NCBI RefSeq assembly: GCF_949628265.1
Contig: NC_088788.1
Coordinates: 22,988,335-23,052,334 of the forward strand
Length of the DNA: 64,000 nucleotides
DNA from: Cloeon dipterum
Taxonomy: Eukaryota > Arthropoda > Insecta > Ephemeroptera > Baetidae
Direction of reading: 5' to 3'
The stretch's first letter is position 1. Each line of letters begins with the position of its first letter. Shown one piece after another: positions 1-12,300 of this stretch. The position numbers and the translations under genes were made by a program. The notes beneath the pieces were generated by a model, which made no database searches, had not been told where the DNA came from, and saw nothing but the letters and a program-made list of their open reading frames with translations.

Positions 1-2558
1 CGGGTTTAAGCGTTATTGATTACTTTCTTTGTATTTTTAAACCTATCCGGAAAATTATCCTCTCCACTACCATTTTTCTCTCTTTACATCCTTATTCAGG
101 TCACTTTAAAAGGAGGTTTAGCAGCTAACGAGAATATTCATCCCTAAACATGAATTTTTCATGCTTCATTGTTACACGGTGATGTACGACCTTTAGCCAT
201 TATAAATCGCTTTGGGAGCACCACTGGAATGGAGAATTAGCAAAAAGGCAGCAGGTCATAAAACAAAGGGCTTCCTGCATTTGAATAATTGCACCTAGTC
301 GCGCCGAGAGCCAAGCAAAGACGGGCAGGCTCCTCGACAATTTTCTCCACCCTCGCAGCGCAGCAGCCACCGCCGCCTCGTCCGTTTTTTACACACTTTT
401 CCCAAGAGTGCCAAAAGCGATTCGCTCGCTTCTCTTGTGCGCGCGGCGCGCGGTCCAGCGACCGATTCTCTTGCTTTCCTCGAGGCCGCTTTTTAAAAGG
501 TTCAGATGAGGCACACAGTCCATGCATTATTCCGCCCCTTTTCCGCACTCGCAGCGGCCACTCTTATTTTGCGCTGAAAAGAATCTGTCTTCTATGCCTC
601 GTAATAGGAAAAGCTCTTTTCTTGTTACGCACAGGCATAGGCTTAGTTCGCGCGCGGCCTGAATTGGGACAGCCAGGAAATGTGCGACGAAGGGTAGTCC
701 ACTCTAGGCAGCTTAATGGATCAGGATCATTACATCGTGAGGCAAAATGTCATGCTTACTATTTTTTACGCATACACAACAAACAATAAGTGGTTGATTT
801 GAAGTTCATCACTCTCGAACTTGTTTGATATGTTTTGCTCATTTTTATTCGTTTTGGCAGAACAATGAAGAGGCTTTAATAAAATCTATCTTCAAGATAA
901 ATTTTGATTCCAACCAATTGACGCAGAAAATTTTCTGTGTACCGAGAGCTCTGAAAATATGAAGAATGAGTTTGAATTCCACTCCCGTTAGTTCCTTTTT
1001 TCGATCGTTGTGAGAAAAGAATGTTTGCAAGGCGTAGGCTCCATTTAGGGTGTGTGTTATGTTTGCTTTGTCAGACGAGAAGGGACTCTTGCACGAAAAA
1101 GTCTCCCACCGCAGAGACCTACTTGCGAGGTAAGAAATTTGCATCACTTCGACACGCCCAAGGATGGATGGAGGGTTGAATGCACCCTTTTGCGCAGCGC
1201 GATGTGTATAGGGTATTAAATTTCACTGAATGACCCTTGAGAGATCCCTACTAGTTGAGCGACACTTTGAAATAAACGGCAATGAAACAGACCTGAAAAG
1301 TCTTTTTGATAAAAAAAAATGTACGTTACCCATCACAAGATGCATTGTGAGCTATCAGGAAATACACACCTGCAACAAAGAAAACAAATTATTAGTGTGA
1401 GTATCACAAAAATTATTTTTACGTGTCTTGAGGTTTATATTCAAACGCTGGTCCCTAGCCAGAATTGGATTTATTCAGAGAAGGAAGTTTCGTTCATTGC
1501 ATTCACACATCTGATAAAGCACTTTGTAGCATAAAAGCCGCGAGAAGTGTCGCATTTAAAAAATAAGGGTCGCTAATGCACATCCATCATCTCAGCAGCG
1601 AGAACAGCGTCGACAAGGGAACGCATTCTTCCATTCTCTCTTTCTACTGCCTTATCTATGAATGTAACAACGAGTGCTGGCTGAGGTCTATGTACTCAAC
1701 GTTTTTATTGTCCCACACTCCGGCACAGAATTCTGCCCAAAAACGGCGAGGGAAAGAATATTACTATCTGGAATGACTCGTGTTGGAGAGCTGCCACAAA
1801 AACTTTGGACTGAATTTTCTATTCGATTGGGCTTCTTATTTAATCATGACGACCAGCTTGGAAATATCAATCACCACTGACACTTTTTATATATACATAT
1901 ATCCGTGTTTAATTTTGTACTATGGGGCACATCTTAAACGAAAATTGCTAAGTTTTCATTTTGCCCGTGTTAATTGCAGTCGTGAACCGCACGGTCTTGC
2001 GCAGATTTTCCTCTCAATTTTTAATCCTACTCAGGAAATTAGCCTGGATGGTGAAAAGTAAGCACCCTCTTGCCGCGAGCACATTTTTCTTTCGTTTCAG
2101 CCAGCAGCAAACATTGATTTCCATTAAAACACAAGATGCCGAGGTTTTCCTCTTTTGGCCTCTCTTGGAGGTAAAGAGAGAAATTCTGTCAGCTGCGTTG
2201 GCGGTACTAGATGAGGCTAAAATATGACCGGGTTTCCTCATGACCCTCATGAGAAAATTGCTTTACCGTCCAGATCCAGGAAAATATGTAATAATATACC
2301 CTGGTCGAGGTTTCAAGTCTTAAATTAATAAAAAATAATACCAAAAATATACACAGGAAAATAGTTAAAATGTGAAATTAATAACAAAGTTATTAATTAA
2401 CAAAGTTATTAATCATAAATTAATTTTAAAAACATAACTGCTACCAACTCTCGTAGCAAAAATTGTACAAATAATCTGAGAACGAATCACCGAGGAGACA
2501 GTCTTAAACAAAGGAATATGTGTGCTCATTCCTTTTTTGAAGACCAATATCAGATCTT

Positions 2559-2660
2559 CATATCGTTCGTGCCGCGGAAATTTGATCGAAACCTCTACGT
2601 CGCCGCTGGACACTTTGATTGACAGTCAAAATTTCCAATGGAAAATTTGACTGATCCCTA
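2559..2660 (+). repeat. Left terminal inverted repeat of fold-back element
   Basis: It begins CATATCGTTCGTGCCGCGG and ends TTGACTGATCCCTA. It is the reverse complement of 4469-4570 with one clear difference (gattgacagtc here against gattgatagtc). The inner part also contains a small self-complementary stretch around 2625-2652, reading GTCAAAATTTCC and then GGAAAATTTGAC, which could form a local hairpin. Confidence 0.92.
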
Positions 2661-2943
2661 TGGTAGCAAATTTTACAGGGGCAACAAAAAATTGATTTTC
2701 ATGGACCTCATTGGTGAAAAGGAACAAATTAAACCAAAATATATCACCTTTAGGCATTTCCAACAATTAATAGTGTGTTTCTTCATTTTATAATAACCGC
2801 ATGTTGTCTTTCGATTGCAGATTCTAGTCAGTTTCAAGTATTTACTTTGCAACTTTGCTCAGAATGGTCCTAAAACAAAAATTAAAAATCCAACTAACTC
2901 CTCTCAACAAGGCAAAAAACTTTTATGTTGACCTCAAAGTGGT

Positions 2944-2962
2944 AGGTCAAAGGTCAAGGTCA
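2944..2962 (+). promoter_or_regulatory. Three tandem AGGTCA half-sites (left arm)
   Basis: The sequence reads AGGTCAAAGGTCAAGGTCA: two half-sites spaced by one base (DR1) followed directly by a third. This is the core half-site of nuclear receptors such as HNF4, USP/RXR and, with the TCA prefix on the third copy, FTZ-F1/ERR types. Function is inferred from the motif only. Confidence 0.4.
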
Positions 2963-3836
2963 TAAAAATTGATTTTTGAAATTTAAACTCAAATTTGAAA
3001 ATGAACATATCGGAATTTTTTATTTTTACTATAGCCATTTTGTAGAGCATAAAAAATAAAGTAAAAAACATTTAAATTTGGAATGGAGTTTTTCCTTATT
3101 CTGTAATAAAAAATGAAAAACTTCGAAAATCCTTGTTTTTCGAGGTTGGTGAAAAACGACGATCGACTAAATCTCGGCTTCTAATCATCAAATTTTAATA
3201 AACCACATGCCGTTAGACTTGTCTCGACGTCCTCAAGTGTACTAGAGGGGTAAGAAACCCACCAACCCCCAAACCCCTTTTAACCCCCTCAATAACGTGA
3301 ATTTATAATTTTTTCGTCCGTTTCAACCCATTGGCACGACGTTGACGAGTAATTGTCTTCTTCAAACCAATTCAGTTACTTAGTTCACTCAAAGATGAGT
3401 CTATCAGTACTTATTTTTTTGTAAATAGGACCCCCACAACCCAAGATTCGGGTGCACAAAGTTTTTTTATCGAGATAGATGCAGTAAAATAAATTAATTT
3501 CCCGTTATTGAGGGGGTTAAAAGGGAGTAGGGGGTTGGTGGCTCTCATACCCCTTTAATGTACTTGAGGATGTCAAGATGAGTCTAACGGTATTCGGTTT
3601 TTCAAAATCTGATGATTATTAGAAGCCGAGATTTAGTCGATCGTCGTTTTTCACCAACCTCGAAGAACAAGGATTTTCGAAGTTTTCATTTTTTATTACA
3701 GAATAAGGAAAAACTCCATTCATAATTTAAATGTTTTTCACTTTATTTTTTATGCTCTACAAAATGGCAATGAAAAAAATAAAAAAATTCCGATATGTTC
3801 ATTTTCAAATTTGAGTTTAAAATTAAAAATTTTTTA

Positions 3837-3855
3837 TGACCTTGACCTTTGACCT
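3837..3855 (-). promoter_or_regulatory. Three tandem AGGTCA half-sites (right arm)
   Basis: This is the inverted copy of the half-site cluster at 2944-2962, reading TGACCTTGACCTTTGACCT on the plus strand. It is intact although the flanking arm has diverged. Confidence 0.4.
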
Positions 3856-4468
3856 ACCACTTAAGAGGTCAACATTAAAGTTGTTTGCCTTGTTGAGAGG
3901 AGTTAGTTAGTTGTTTTTTAATTTTTGTTTAAGGACCGCACCCTTAGCAAAGTTGCAAAGTACTCAAAATTCCCAGATTTTGAAATTTTAACGCCCGGAA
4001 AACCCGCAAATATTGGGGAATCGTAGTTTTCTCTACTGTTTTGTCGGTAAATTAGGGCAAAGTTGACTAAAAAAAACTTTCGTCAAAATCCATCGACCCC
4101 TGGACAACAATTTGTTGCTTTCAGAGATTTTTGCTCAAAAACTTAATACCCTGAAAGTAATGTGATTTTAAAATTTATCTGCTGGCACATTTAAAAACCA
4201 AAATAGAACTTTACTGTATTCAAAACGGCTTAAAACTATGATTTTAGTAGCTTGCTGTTGGTTTCTCTTCATTCGCATGCGATGTTGCGACGCGATACGC
4301 AGTGCGCATGCTCCTTGCCATGGCGGAACAGCATCAAGCAGGAGTCGAGTCTTTAATTTTTGGTGTTTTTAAATATTTCACGGCACTATATGGAACTAAC
4401 TGTGATGTCAGCTGATCGATAGGCGTGTCTTAAGTAAGTGGCTGAAATAAAAAAAGTTATGTCGGAAA

Positions 4469-4570
4469 TAGGGATCAGTCAAATTTTCCATTGGAAATTT
4501 TGACTATCAATCAAAGTGTCCAGCGGCGACGTAGAGGTTTCGATCAAATTTCCGCGGCACGAACGATATG
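4469..4570 (-). repeat. Right terminal inverted repeat of fold-back element
   Basis: This is the mirror copy of 2559-2660. Similarity stops sharply after GATATG at 4570 and before TAGGGATC at 4469, which fixes the outer and inner limits of the repeat. Confidence 0.92.
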
Positions 4571-7500
4571 GCGCAAAGAAAAGATGCTTTAATGGTGGCA
4601 TTTTCTATCAGTCGGGGGGGAGCAGAATGAAGCTGGAGATGCACAGAGGGACGGTGAGGCTGATGGCTGGCATCATTCTTCATTAAATTACACACGAAAA
4701 CCACGAGAGCAGCGGCTGCCATCGAAAAATATATGGTGTTGAGCATGCAGGCAACAAAACACGAGGCTGCTCGTTCTCCCATCGCACCCAGCACCCATCA
4801 TCATCAACCTCCACTTTCGGAGACGTGCACCGCGTACATCTTTCTCTCTCTCATCCATGTGGAATTTTCAGTCAAAAGAATTTTTAGTGGTAAGAGCAGC
4901 TGACGGAGCGGGCACGGCCTTTTTAAGAACAGGGAAGGTGTTATTCAACACTGCCTTTTTATTCCTCTATACCAGCAGCGGCACAATCTCAGTTCTCTGT
5001 GGTGATGAGCTTTTGGAGACCATCCTACTTTATTATTTAGGCTTCCTTCTTTAGGAGAAACGCTGCTTTTAATCCCGTCTAGGGGATAAGATCGTAAATT
5101 TAAATTTGCAAGTTTGCATTCGTGAGTTTACCAGGAAAATTTAAATTTTTCGCTGCAGGGTTTTAATTAAATTTCGCGTTTTCATTATTGCGAAGCGGAA
5201 ACACCGAGGAGATTAAAATTCCAAGAGGAAATGAATGAGTTGCAAGTGACACTTAATTATTCCACTCTTCTTGTAGTCAAACACGTGATATACTCACACA
5301 TTATCATGCATCAGGCACCCCGTTCAGCAAGCACAAAAGAATTTCCGCTCAGCTGCATGATGTAGCGCAGCGCTCGTCTCCTGCGTCTCGCAAATCCGAG
5401 ACGATTGCGCTCCTCGCCCGCGGTTCTGCCTCTGACAAGCACGAGATGAAGGTGCGAGTGATATTCGTGTGATTTGCAGATATCATATTCGCTTCCTATC
5501 GACGCTATCTGGAGCAGGACGAGTATGGAACGGACCCTGCGACTCTTCCTCTTTGGCATCAGTCTGTTATACATCCGCGCAGATCTCCGAGTGTATAAAT
5601 AATGGGATCTCTATGCCGTCGCCAGACATCAATATTCGCGGAGAGCCGGCTGCGTTTGCCAGCTGGAAGGGTTGAGTTCGGGTATGATGGAAGTGGAAAC
5701 CATTCATCGCCATGCATAAACAACGAGTGATCGGTGCAGCGGACACCGTCTGTGGGTGGTGATGGAGTGTTCGCCTGAGGTCATTGTTGACCCTTCATTT
5801 CAAACTGCTGTGATGGCGTCAGATCGTTCTGCTGGCGCTCAAGGGCCAATAAAGTTTCGACGACATTTTTACACTATTGATTTTTGGCATTGTAGTGTTT
5901 GCCATACTAAATTTTTGCACAAAGGAAGGTTTATAGACAAATTTCCATACGTTCCTAATTATTTTATCCCTTCTTTCCTAAAATTCACATGAATTTTTGT
6001 AGGAAATCCTAACCATCTTGGACAATTTGTTGTAAATAACTCATTATTAATAATGCCTATTAACATTTATTTTATTTTTCCAAATGGAACAATAGCGTCT
6101 ATTGCTATTAGCTTGGCACAAGTGATGAAGACTGAAGATTCAATTTATTAAATCTCAAACCACCCAGTAATTAATATAAAATCTTTTGCATATCGTGAAT
6201 CTTTTTCTTGAATTGTGCAATACTAATCAGACTTCAATCAACCGACAAAGTAGTAACATCCGCGCGCATATTCTTGCAGGAATCGAGATGTTGATGCTGC
6301 GCAATGGGTATGAATGCTCTCAAGACCAACAGATTGCATATTGAAAGCAAAGGTACATTAAATATTGCAGGAACAATGAACCTGTGCTGCGTAGCGGCGG
6401 AATGATTCATTGCTCCCGAAAACAAAAGAGCCTGTTCACCTTCTCTGAGAATGCAATCGCAGAATAAAATAAAACGAAGAGAAGCGAAAACACAACAGCG
6501 GCGGCGGCAATTTGCGGAACAAATAATGCACTTAATGGTTTCTCTCTCAACTCACGACGCCGAGAGTCACTCGTCTATACAACTGTGCGCTGTTCTGCCC
6601 GCATTCTGCGTGATATTCCCACTGGGCGCTGTATTAGCGCCGCTTTGGTGCGCGTCTTGGGTGCACTTTCGCGCAAGATGCTGGTAATGGCTGTGAGAAC
6701 GAAATAAAAACATTACCGGCACAAGCCACCTCTGCAGAGTTTCCTGATCATATTTACAGGAAAAATTATTGTTTGAGCAACATTAAGAATAATGTTAAAA
6801 TACCTTTACACGTAAGGGATTTAGAGGTATTAAGACTAGACATTTATAAAAATTGTAGAATAATTCTCTCTTTTAAAGGCTCTTTAAAACATTCAAGGAA
6901 GGGGGAAAATGAGTTCATATTAAAATACCAAGTCGAAATAAGCTCATTAGAAAATTTGATATTACCCAAATAATCAAACTTCAATTTTATATCTTTCAGT
7001 TCAAGCCAGTTGGCGCAAAAAATAGTATCACAATATCCAAGGATAGTGAAACTTTTCCACAAAGATTTTTCTCAAGTCTGAGTTACGTGTGTTTTTGACA
7101 GTATAGCCACAAACGAAGAATGTTTTTCAAAGGTGCAAAATATATTGCGCAGATATGTACGTGTCAATAAAAACTGGCGTCATGAGATCGCGATTCCATA
7201 TCCTGACTCTGCCTTTTTCCATCCAACCAGAAAGACGCACACAAGGCACGGAAAAAGCTCACCAGAAAAGAAACAATAGACGGGGAAGAAGTGTGGAGAG
7301 AGCACATCAGCAAAATTGAATTACGCTCGGAATATTGCCGGGTCAGCTCCGGCTCCGATAGTTGAGAGCGATTTCGCGTTCTTCAGCAGCGAACAGAACA
7401 AACAAGCAGACGCACATTCACAGAGGGGAAAGGATCAAATCACGCACAAAATTTTTGTCCTTTGATGCAGCAATATCTCTTTGCTGGTATTCAGCCCCGC

Positions 7501-9347
7501 ACGGTTCACCCGGCGGTGTTTTTTACGACCTGTGTTTGTTCTCCGCTCGATGATAAAGAGATGACTTGTCTGAGATGCTTTCTATTTTCTCCCTTTGTCC
7601 ATCTCCTTGGAGATCCACCTTGAATATATAACATTTCTGTGTTTATTGCTTGGAAATTGATTCCAAATATGTAATACAACGCAGACCTGTTTGAAATAGT
7701 GAGTATTTAAGTAAAAGGAAAATTGCAGAATTTTTGGCAAGTTAGTTGTAGTCAAATTTACTGTAATAACAAAAATATAAAAAAACATTTTTAGTAAAAT
7801 CTGCTTGAAATTTTATTTTTCATAAAGATGGTTCATTATTCTCAAGAAATATGATATCCCAAAACCTATTAATATTGTAAGTATATATGATAGAACTTTA
7901 TCTCAATTCGCATGAAAGTTCCCCAAATGTATTGCCGGAAAACACCTCCGCTCTCTTCCCTATCTTGACGAGTTCTTCTTTCAGATCCGAAATACTCAAT
8001 TTCCAAACTTTCTGGCAAGTTAATCCGCATTGAGATAGTTTGTGTAATTGCTTTGCACAGAAGTGGGTGAAGTTTCAAAGTTGCATCACTTGCCCGTTCT
8101 CATCGTTTGCCCTTTCCACTGAAACAAATTTATTTCGAGACCGCCCCTGGGAATATCTCCTCGTATATTAATACAAAACGACGTGATGTGAATCTCATTT
8201 TACGGCCCCTGTGATTACGTGTAATTATTTATAGCTCCTCAGTGACACACACAGCACCGTGTGCTCACTTTTGCCATTGCCGTTGGGAAAATTGCACCGG
8301 CGGCTTTCCGCTAGCGGTAAATTTTCCAGGGCCAACATTGCTAGTGTGCAAGGAATTTCAGCAAATTAGGCTCGGCAAAATTGCCATTAATTGTTTGGTG
8401 CGGAGCGTGTGGAGCAGTAATTAAATTTTACGACCTTCCCAGTGTTGACAAATGTAGATCGTCATTCCAGCGTGCGTGCCCTTAAATGAATATTTTCGCT
8501 TCAATCACTCAAGAGATTGATTTATTTAAATTGGTTCATCAAAATTTAATGTCAAAGCTTTGCCGATTAAATTTTTGCATTACTGTTAAACTCATCAATA
8601 ACACGTTTTATGTGTCTATTTGGAGAGGAGAAAGAATCGAAACCAATGATTATTTTTGGTTAAACCCCAGCACAGGAAAAATTGATTTAACTTTACTCTA
8701 AGGGCACTGAAGATTTGCCATCAAGATTCACAATTCTAGCTGAACAGCACAACCAGTGACGTTCATCGCAATTCCAATCCGTTCGCTTGACTTTCTTGGC
8801 TTATATTTACAATGATATTTTTTGCGAGCTCAAATCAAAGAGCCAATTTTTCTCCCTTCTGGCTTCGGATAACAACAAAGCCTAGTTGTCAAGACGACTT
8901 CTGCTGGAGCCTGCGGGAAATTGGAAAGGCCAATCATTGCACAACGCCCGAATTGTTCTCCGACGCCGTATTTTTTGGTTTCTCTGTTCTCCGGGTACAG
9001 AACTGTCGATTCAGAGAGCAGAGAATAAAATTCGTCGTGAGCAACAGCTTAGCATGGCAGCTTGCAAGGCTGCTCCCGACAGCCAGCCCTGCTGCCGACC
9101 AGAAGTGATTTGACCATTATATTTTACGGCACATGCTGCACACCAGACCGGGGATGAAAAACGGCACCCAGCGCGCCTGCGAGGGCCATTTGATATTTAT
9201 CAATAAAAAATGAGCTTGCACGTTTCTCTGAATGTCTCACCCCCTGCTGCGGCGTGAGGGTGAGATCCGAACATTTGCCCTGCACATGTCAACGTGGCCA
9301 AAGGAAAAACGACGCTTCAGAACCAAAATGCCAATAACTTGAATCTA

Positions 9348-9365
9348 TTTTTTTTTTTTTTTTTT
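9348..9365. repeat. T homopolymer tract
   Basis: A run of 18 T bases. On the minus strand it could be the A-tail of a retroposed sequence, but I see no recognisable element attached to it. Confidence 0.8.
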
Positions 9366-12300
9366 CAAATAAAATTTGACATCACAGCAGAACAACTAGC
9401 GCCTGCTGTGGAAAAGTAGAAGTGTTTCACTCAAATGAATACAGTATAACTCATCAAAACAATCTGGTCGAAAGGCTATTGTTAGACGAGTTGGGCTAAA
9501 AAATTGAATTCAGAACATTGAAAAGCAATTACGGCTGGGATCTTCAGCATCGTTTTTTTTCGTGTGCACCACATTAATTTAGCTTTGCGCGCACTCAGTC
9601 TCCTCTTCAATTCACCAAGCCTGTGGTTTAAGAAAGTCTAAGAAAGATACCGCCAAAGGGAGAAGAGGAATGCTCGGCTGGGTCTAAGCCATTGGCACAT
9701 AAAACAGTTTTTTGTTTAAGATTCTTTCCACACATCTGAGAATGAAAAGGGGGAGTGCAGCCCGGGCCTGAATCAGGTATAAATCTCCCAAGATGCGGCA
9801 GCAGCAGCAGCTGAATTTTCGGAGTCAAGTGGTGCGCTGTCTGCGGGGAATAAAAAGAGGCAGCAGCAGTCATGAAAGAGGCAAGCAAGCAGGCGGCCGG
9901 TCGAGTGTTTGTGTCGATCAAGGTCAGTAGATGAAGCGAGGAATGACCAAGCAGCGAGCCAGCGAGCCAGCCAGTGATGCTGCCGCCCGCCGCCGTGCCT
10001 CGATAGGGAAAACGACTCTCACTACTCGGCACGATCTTCGCCGCCGCCGGAATTTGGGAATCGTCCGGCCGGCAGGTTGCTCATCTTTGCCATGCTCAAT
10101 TGCTGAATCGTGTGCAAATTACAACCATAGGGAGGGGATAAAACTTTTGTTTTCCCTCCTTCTCAAAATACATAGTATCTCTCATGCAACTGCACACGTA
10201 CACTTCCTGAGTGTGATTTCGTTTCGCGTGTGCTGGAGACAAGAATGACCCTGAAGATTTCTATGTAGGCAATTCCTTGCTTGATTTTTCAATTTGCTTC
10301 GGTTAGATAATTTAAATGCTCTGGTTTGTCAACAAAGGATTATTTCCTCCTTCAGAGAGGCTCTTTACATTTTATTTAAAAGATTTCGTTCCTGGACATT
10401 TAAACATGACTCAAGCTTGCACGTATTGAGCTCCGCCAATTATGTGCCAGCCTTTAAAATTTCCGCGTGTAATGTTATATCTTAATGATTTAAAATTTTT
10501 ATATCAATAGCTTAACGAAGGGAAGAAGCTCCAGAATTTTAACCAAAAATAGAGAAGTGAGGGGTAAAAAACAATTTGAGTTATTTCGTCGTGCTTATTT
10601 TATTGCAATCGAATAATTCCGGTTCAGGTCCTGGCGTCATTGATGACGGGTTGGAGTATTAACCATTTTCACCCAATTACACTTTTCCTCGGGTTTAAAT
10701 TTGCCTTTCATACAGTAATTCACGTACACACCTTAATTGGTCATCGCACACACTTGATCATTTTGAATGCATTAATGCATGACAGATGATGCCCGCGCAT
10801 AATAATAATAATAATTGCGAGTGGATTGCGTTGCTTGTTGCAAATGCGCGTGTGTAATAACAACGCAAGATAGAAGCGAGAATAATCGCCGAGTGCCGCG
10901 AGAGAATAATTGGAAAATTTATAATGCGCGCTAGCTGAGCACATAAACTGATGCCGGGGAAAATTGGTGCAAGCGGATATAGCATAGAATATACATATAA
11001 AAAAGAAAGAACTGATTGTGAGAGAGAAACTTCTTTTTCAGGGAAGCAGCTGTTGCTAGCAATACGAATGAGGAAGTTTCACAAGAGGAAAGACTGATTA
11101 TTTTAATTTAACTCTAATTAAGCCATTAAAATAACGTTGCCACAATTAAAAAATAGTTCAAGAACTACACGCGCTAGAATTATAATCTCATAGCTAGGCA
11201 GAAGACTCTTTTAAAATCTCTTCCTTCCTTTTTTGGTTCTAGTTTTTTAATTTAAATTGGGCAAGTTATTAAATGACGCAAGTCTTCACAAACTTAAAAA
11301 CAAAATCGAAGTTGAAAAAGAAGCACCAATCTAATTAAGAGACTTTACTCGTTAAATCGTACATGGCGCTTAATTCATGTTTCCTTACATTGAAAGTTAA
11401 AGCCGATTGAAGCATATTATGATAAGAGGAAACTCACTCGTTTCGACCCATTGAAAACTTTGCCCTGATGAAACAATGCTCTCTGCGCTTCTCTCAAGCA
11501 GCGGAGCGACCTTTCGCTAAACAGAACACGCATGCAGGACTAATCAGCAGCGAGCCGATAATAGCTTGGAGAGTAAATGAAATTTATTAGCAAGCCAACT
11601 TGGTCGATAAAAGCAGCGAACGGCGATGACGATCGCAAGATATTTATCGGAAAATGCAGCGGAGTGCGCGGAATGTATCGATTTCCCATAGAGGCGCAGT
11701 TCGCTGTCTGCTAGCCTCCGTTGATGAGATAAAGCTCATTAACCAAGAGCCTGATAACCATCTTATTGAATCAGGCTCGTTCGCCAAATTATCGTTCTGC
11801 AACCCGCTCGACAGAACACACGCGTGTTCAATGCTGATGAGGTGTCATATCAGTATCATCACCAGCACCTCGCGTCGTACTAAACACTGATTTTTAATTG
11901 TATTTAATTAAAATAATATTTAAAGGACTCTCTAGACTAAACGATCTGACGGTATGATGTACCCTTTAGTAGTGCAAAAAGAATATTTAAAGGTTACAAT
12001 TATTCTTTATTCAAAATGTATGTGTATTAAATGAGGATTATGTATTCTCATAATTTGTGAATATAGAATGCTTTACAAAAACATATTTACTTTTTATATG
12101 AATGGACGTAATGAACAAATCTAGAGTGGACATTGAGTAACATGAAGCATATGAAAACCATACGCTGTTATAAAGTAAATTGGAAATTTGATATCTTTTT
12201 CACCATATCGGCCAATATATTTGTACCTCCCATGCGCATGAATCGCATGATGCTTCTATCATCCATCGATTTTAGCATTTTTGGAGGTTTCGAGTTTAAC

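Larger units (their letters stand above)
2837..3970. repeat. Inner inverted repeat of fold-back element
   Basis: The left arm, about 2837-3315, is complementary in order to the right arm, about 3485-3970. Landmarks that recur inverted include the GCAAAGTTG box (left 2850s, right 3950s), the triple AGGTCA block, the AAAAACGACGATCGACTAAA block (left near 3150, right near 3635) and the C-rich AACCCCCTCAATAACG block next to the loop. The arms differ by scattered substitutions and short indels, more than the terminal repeats do. The transcript would fold into a hairpin of several hundred base pairs. Confidence 0.85.
2559..4570. mobile_element. Fold-back / MITE-like DNA element with nested inverted repeats
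   Basis: The element is bounded by two 102-base inverted repeats, 2559-2660 and 4469-4570, that match at all but about one position. Inside lies a second, less perfect pair of inverted arms, roughly 2837-3315 and 3485-3970, around a loop near 3316-3484. No open frame of transposase size is present, so the copy is non-autonomous. I see no convincing target-site duplication: the flanks are agatctt on the left and gcgcaaa on the right. The superfamily is therefore undetermined. The near identity of the termini suggests either recent insertion or gene conversion between arms. The right half carries about 500 unpaired bases (3970-4468), against about 175 on the left, so the element is not symmetrical. 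Confidence 0.85.

Noticed and set aside
289..789. 166-codon plus-strand frame
   Set aside because: It lies in a GC-rich stretch, is rich in Arg, Pro, Cys and Ser without domain signature, and overlaps an open frame on the other strand.
2413..2613. Similarity between a frame here and one at 4507-4794
   Set aside because: The shared peptide comes from the terminal inverted repeat itself, not from related proteins.
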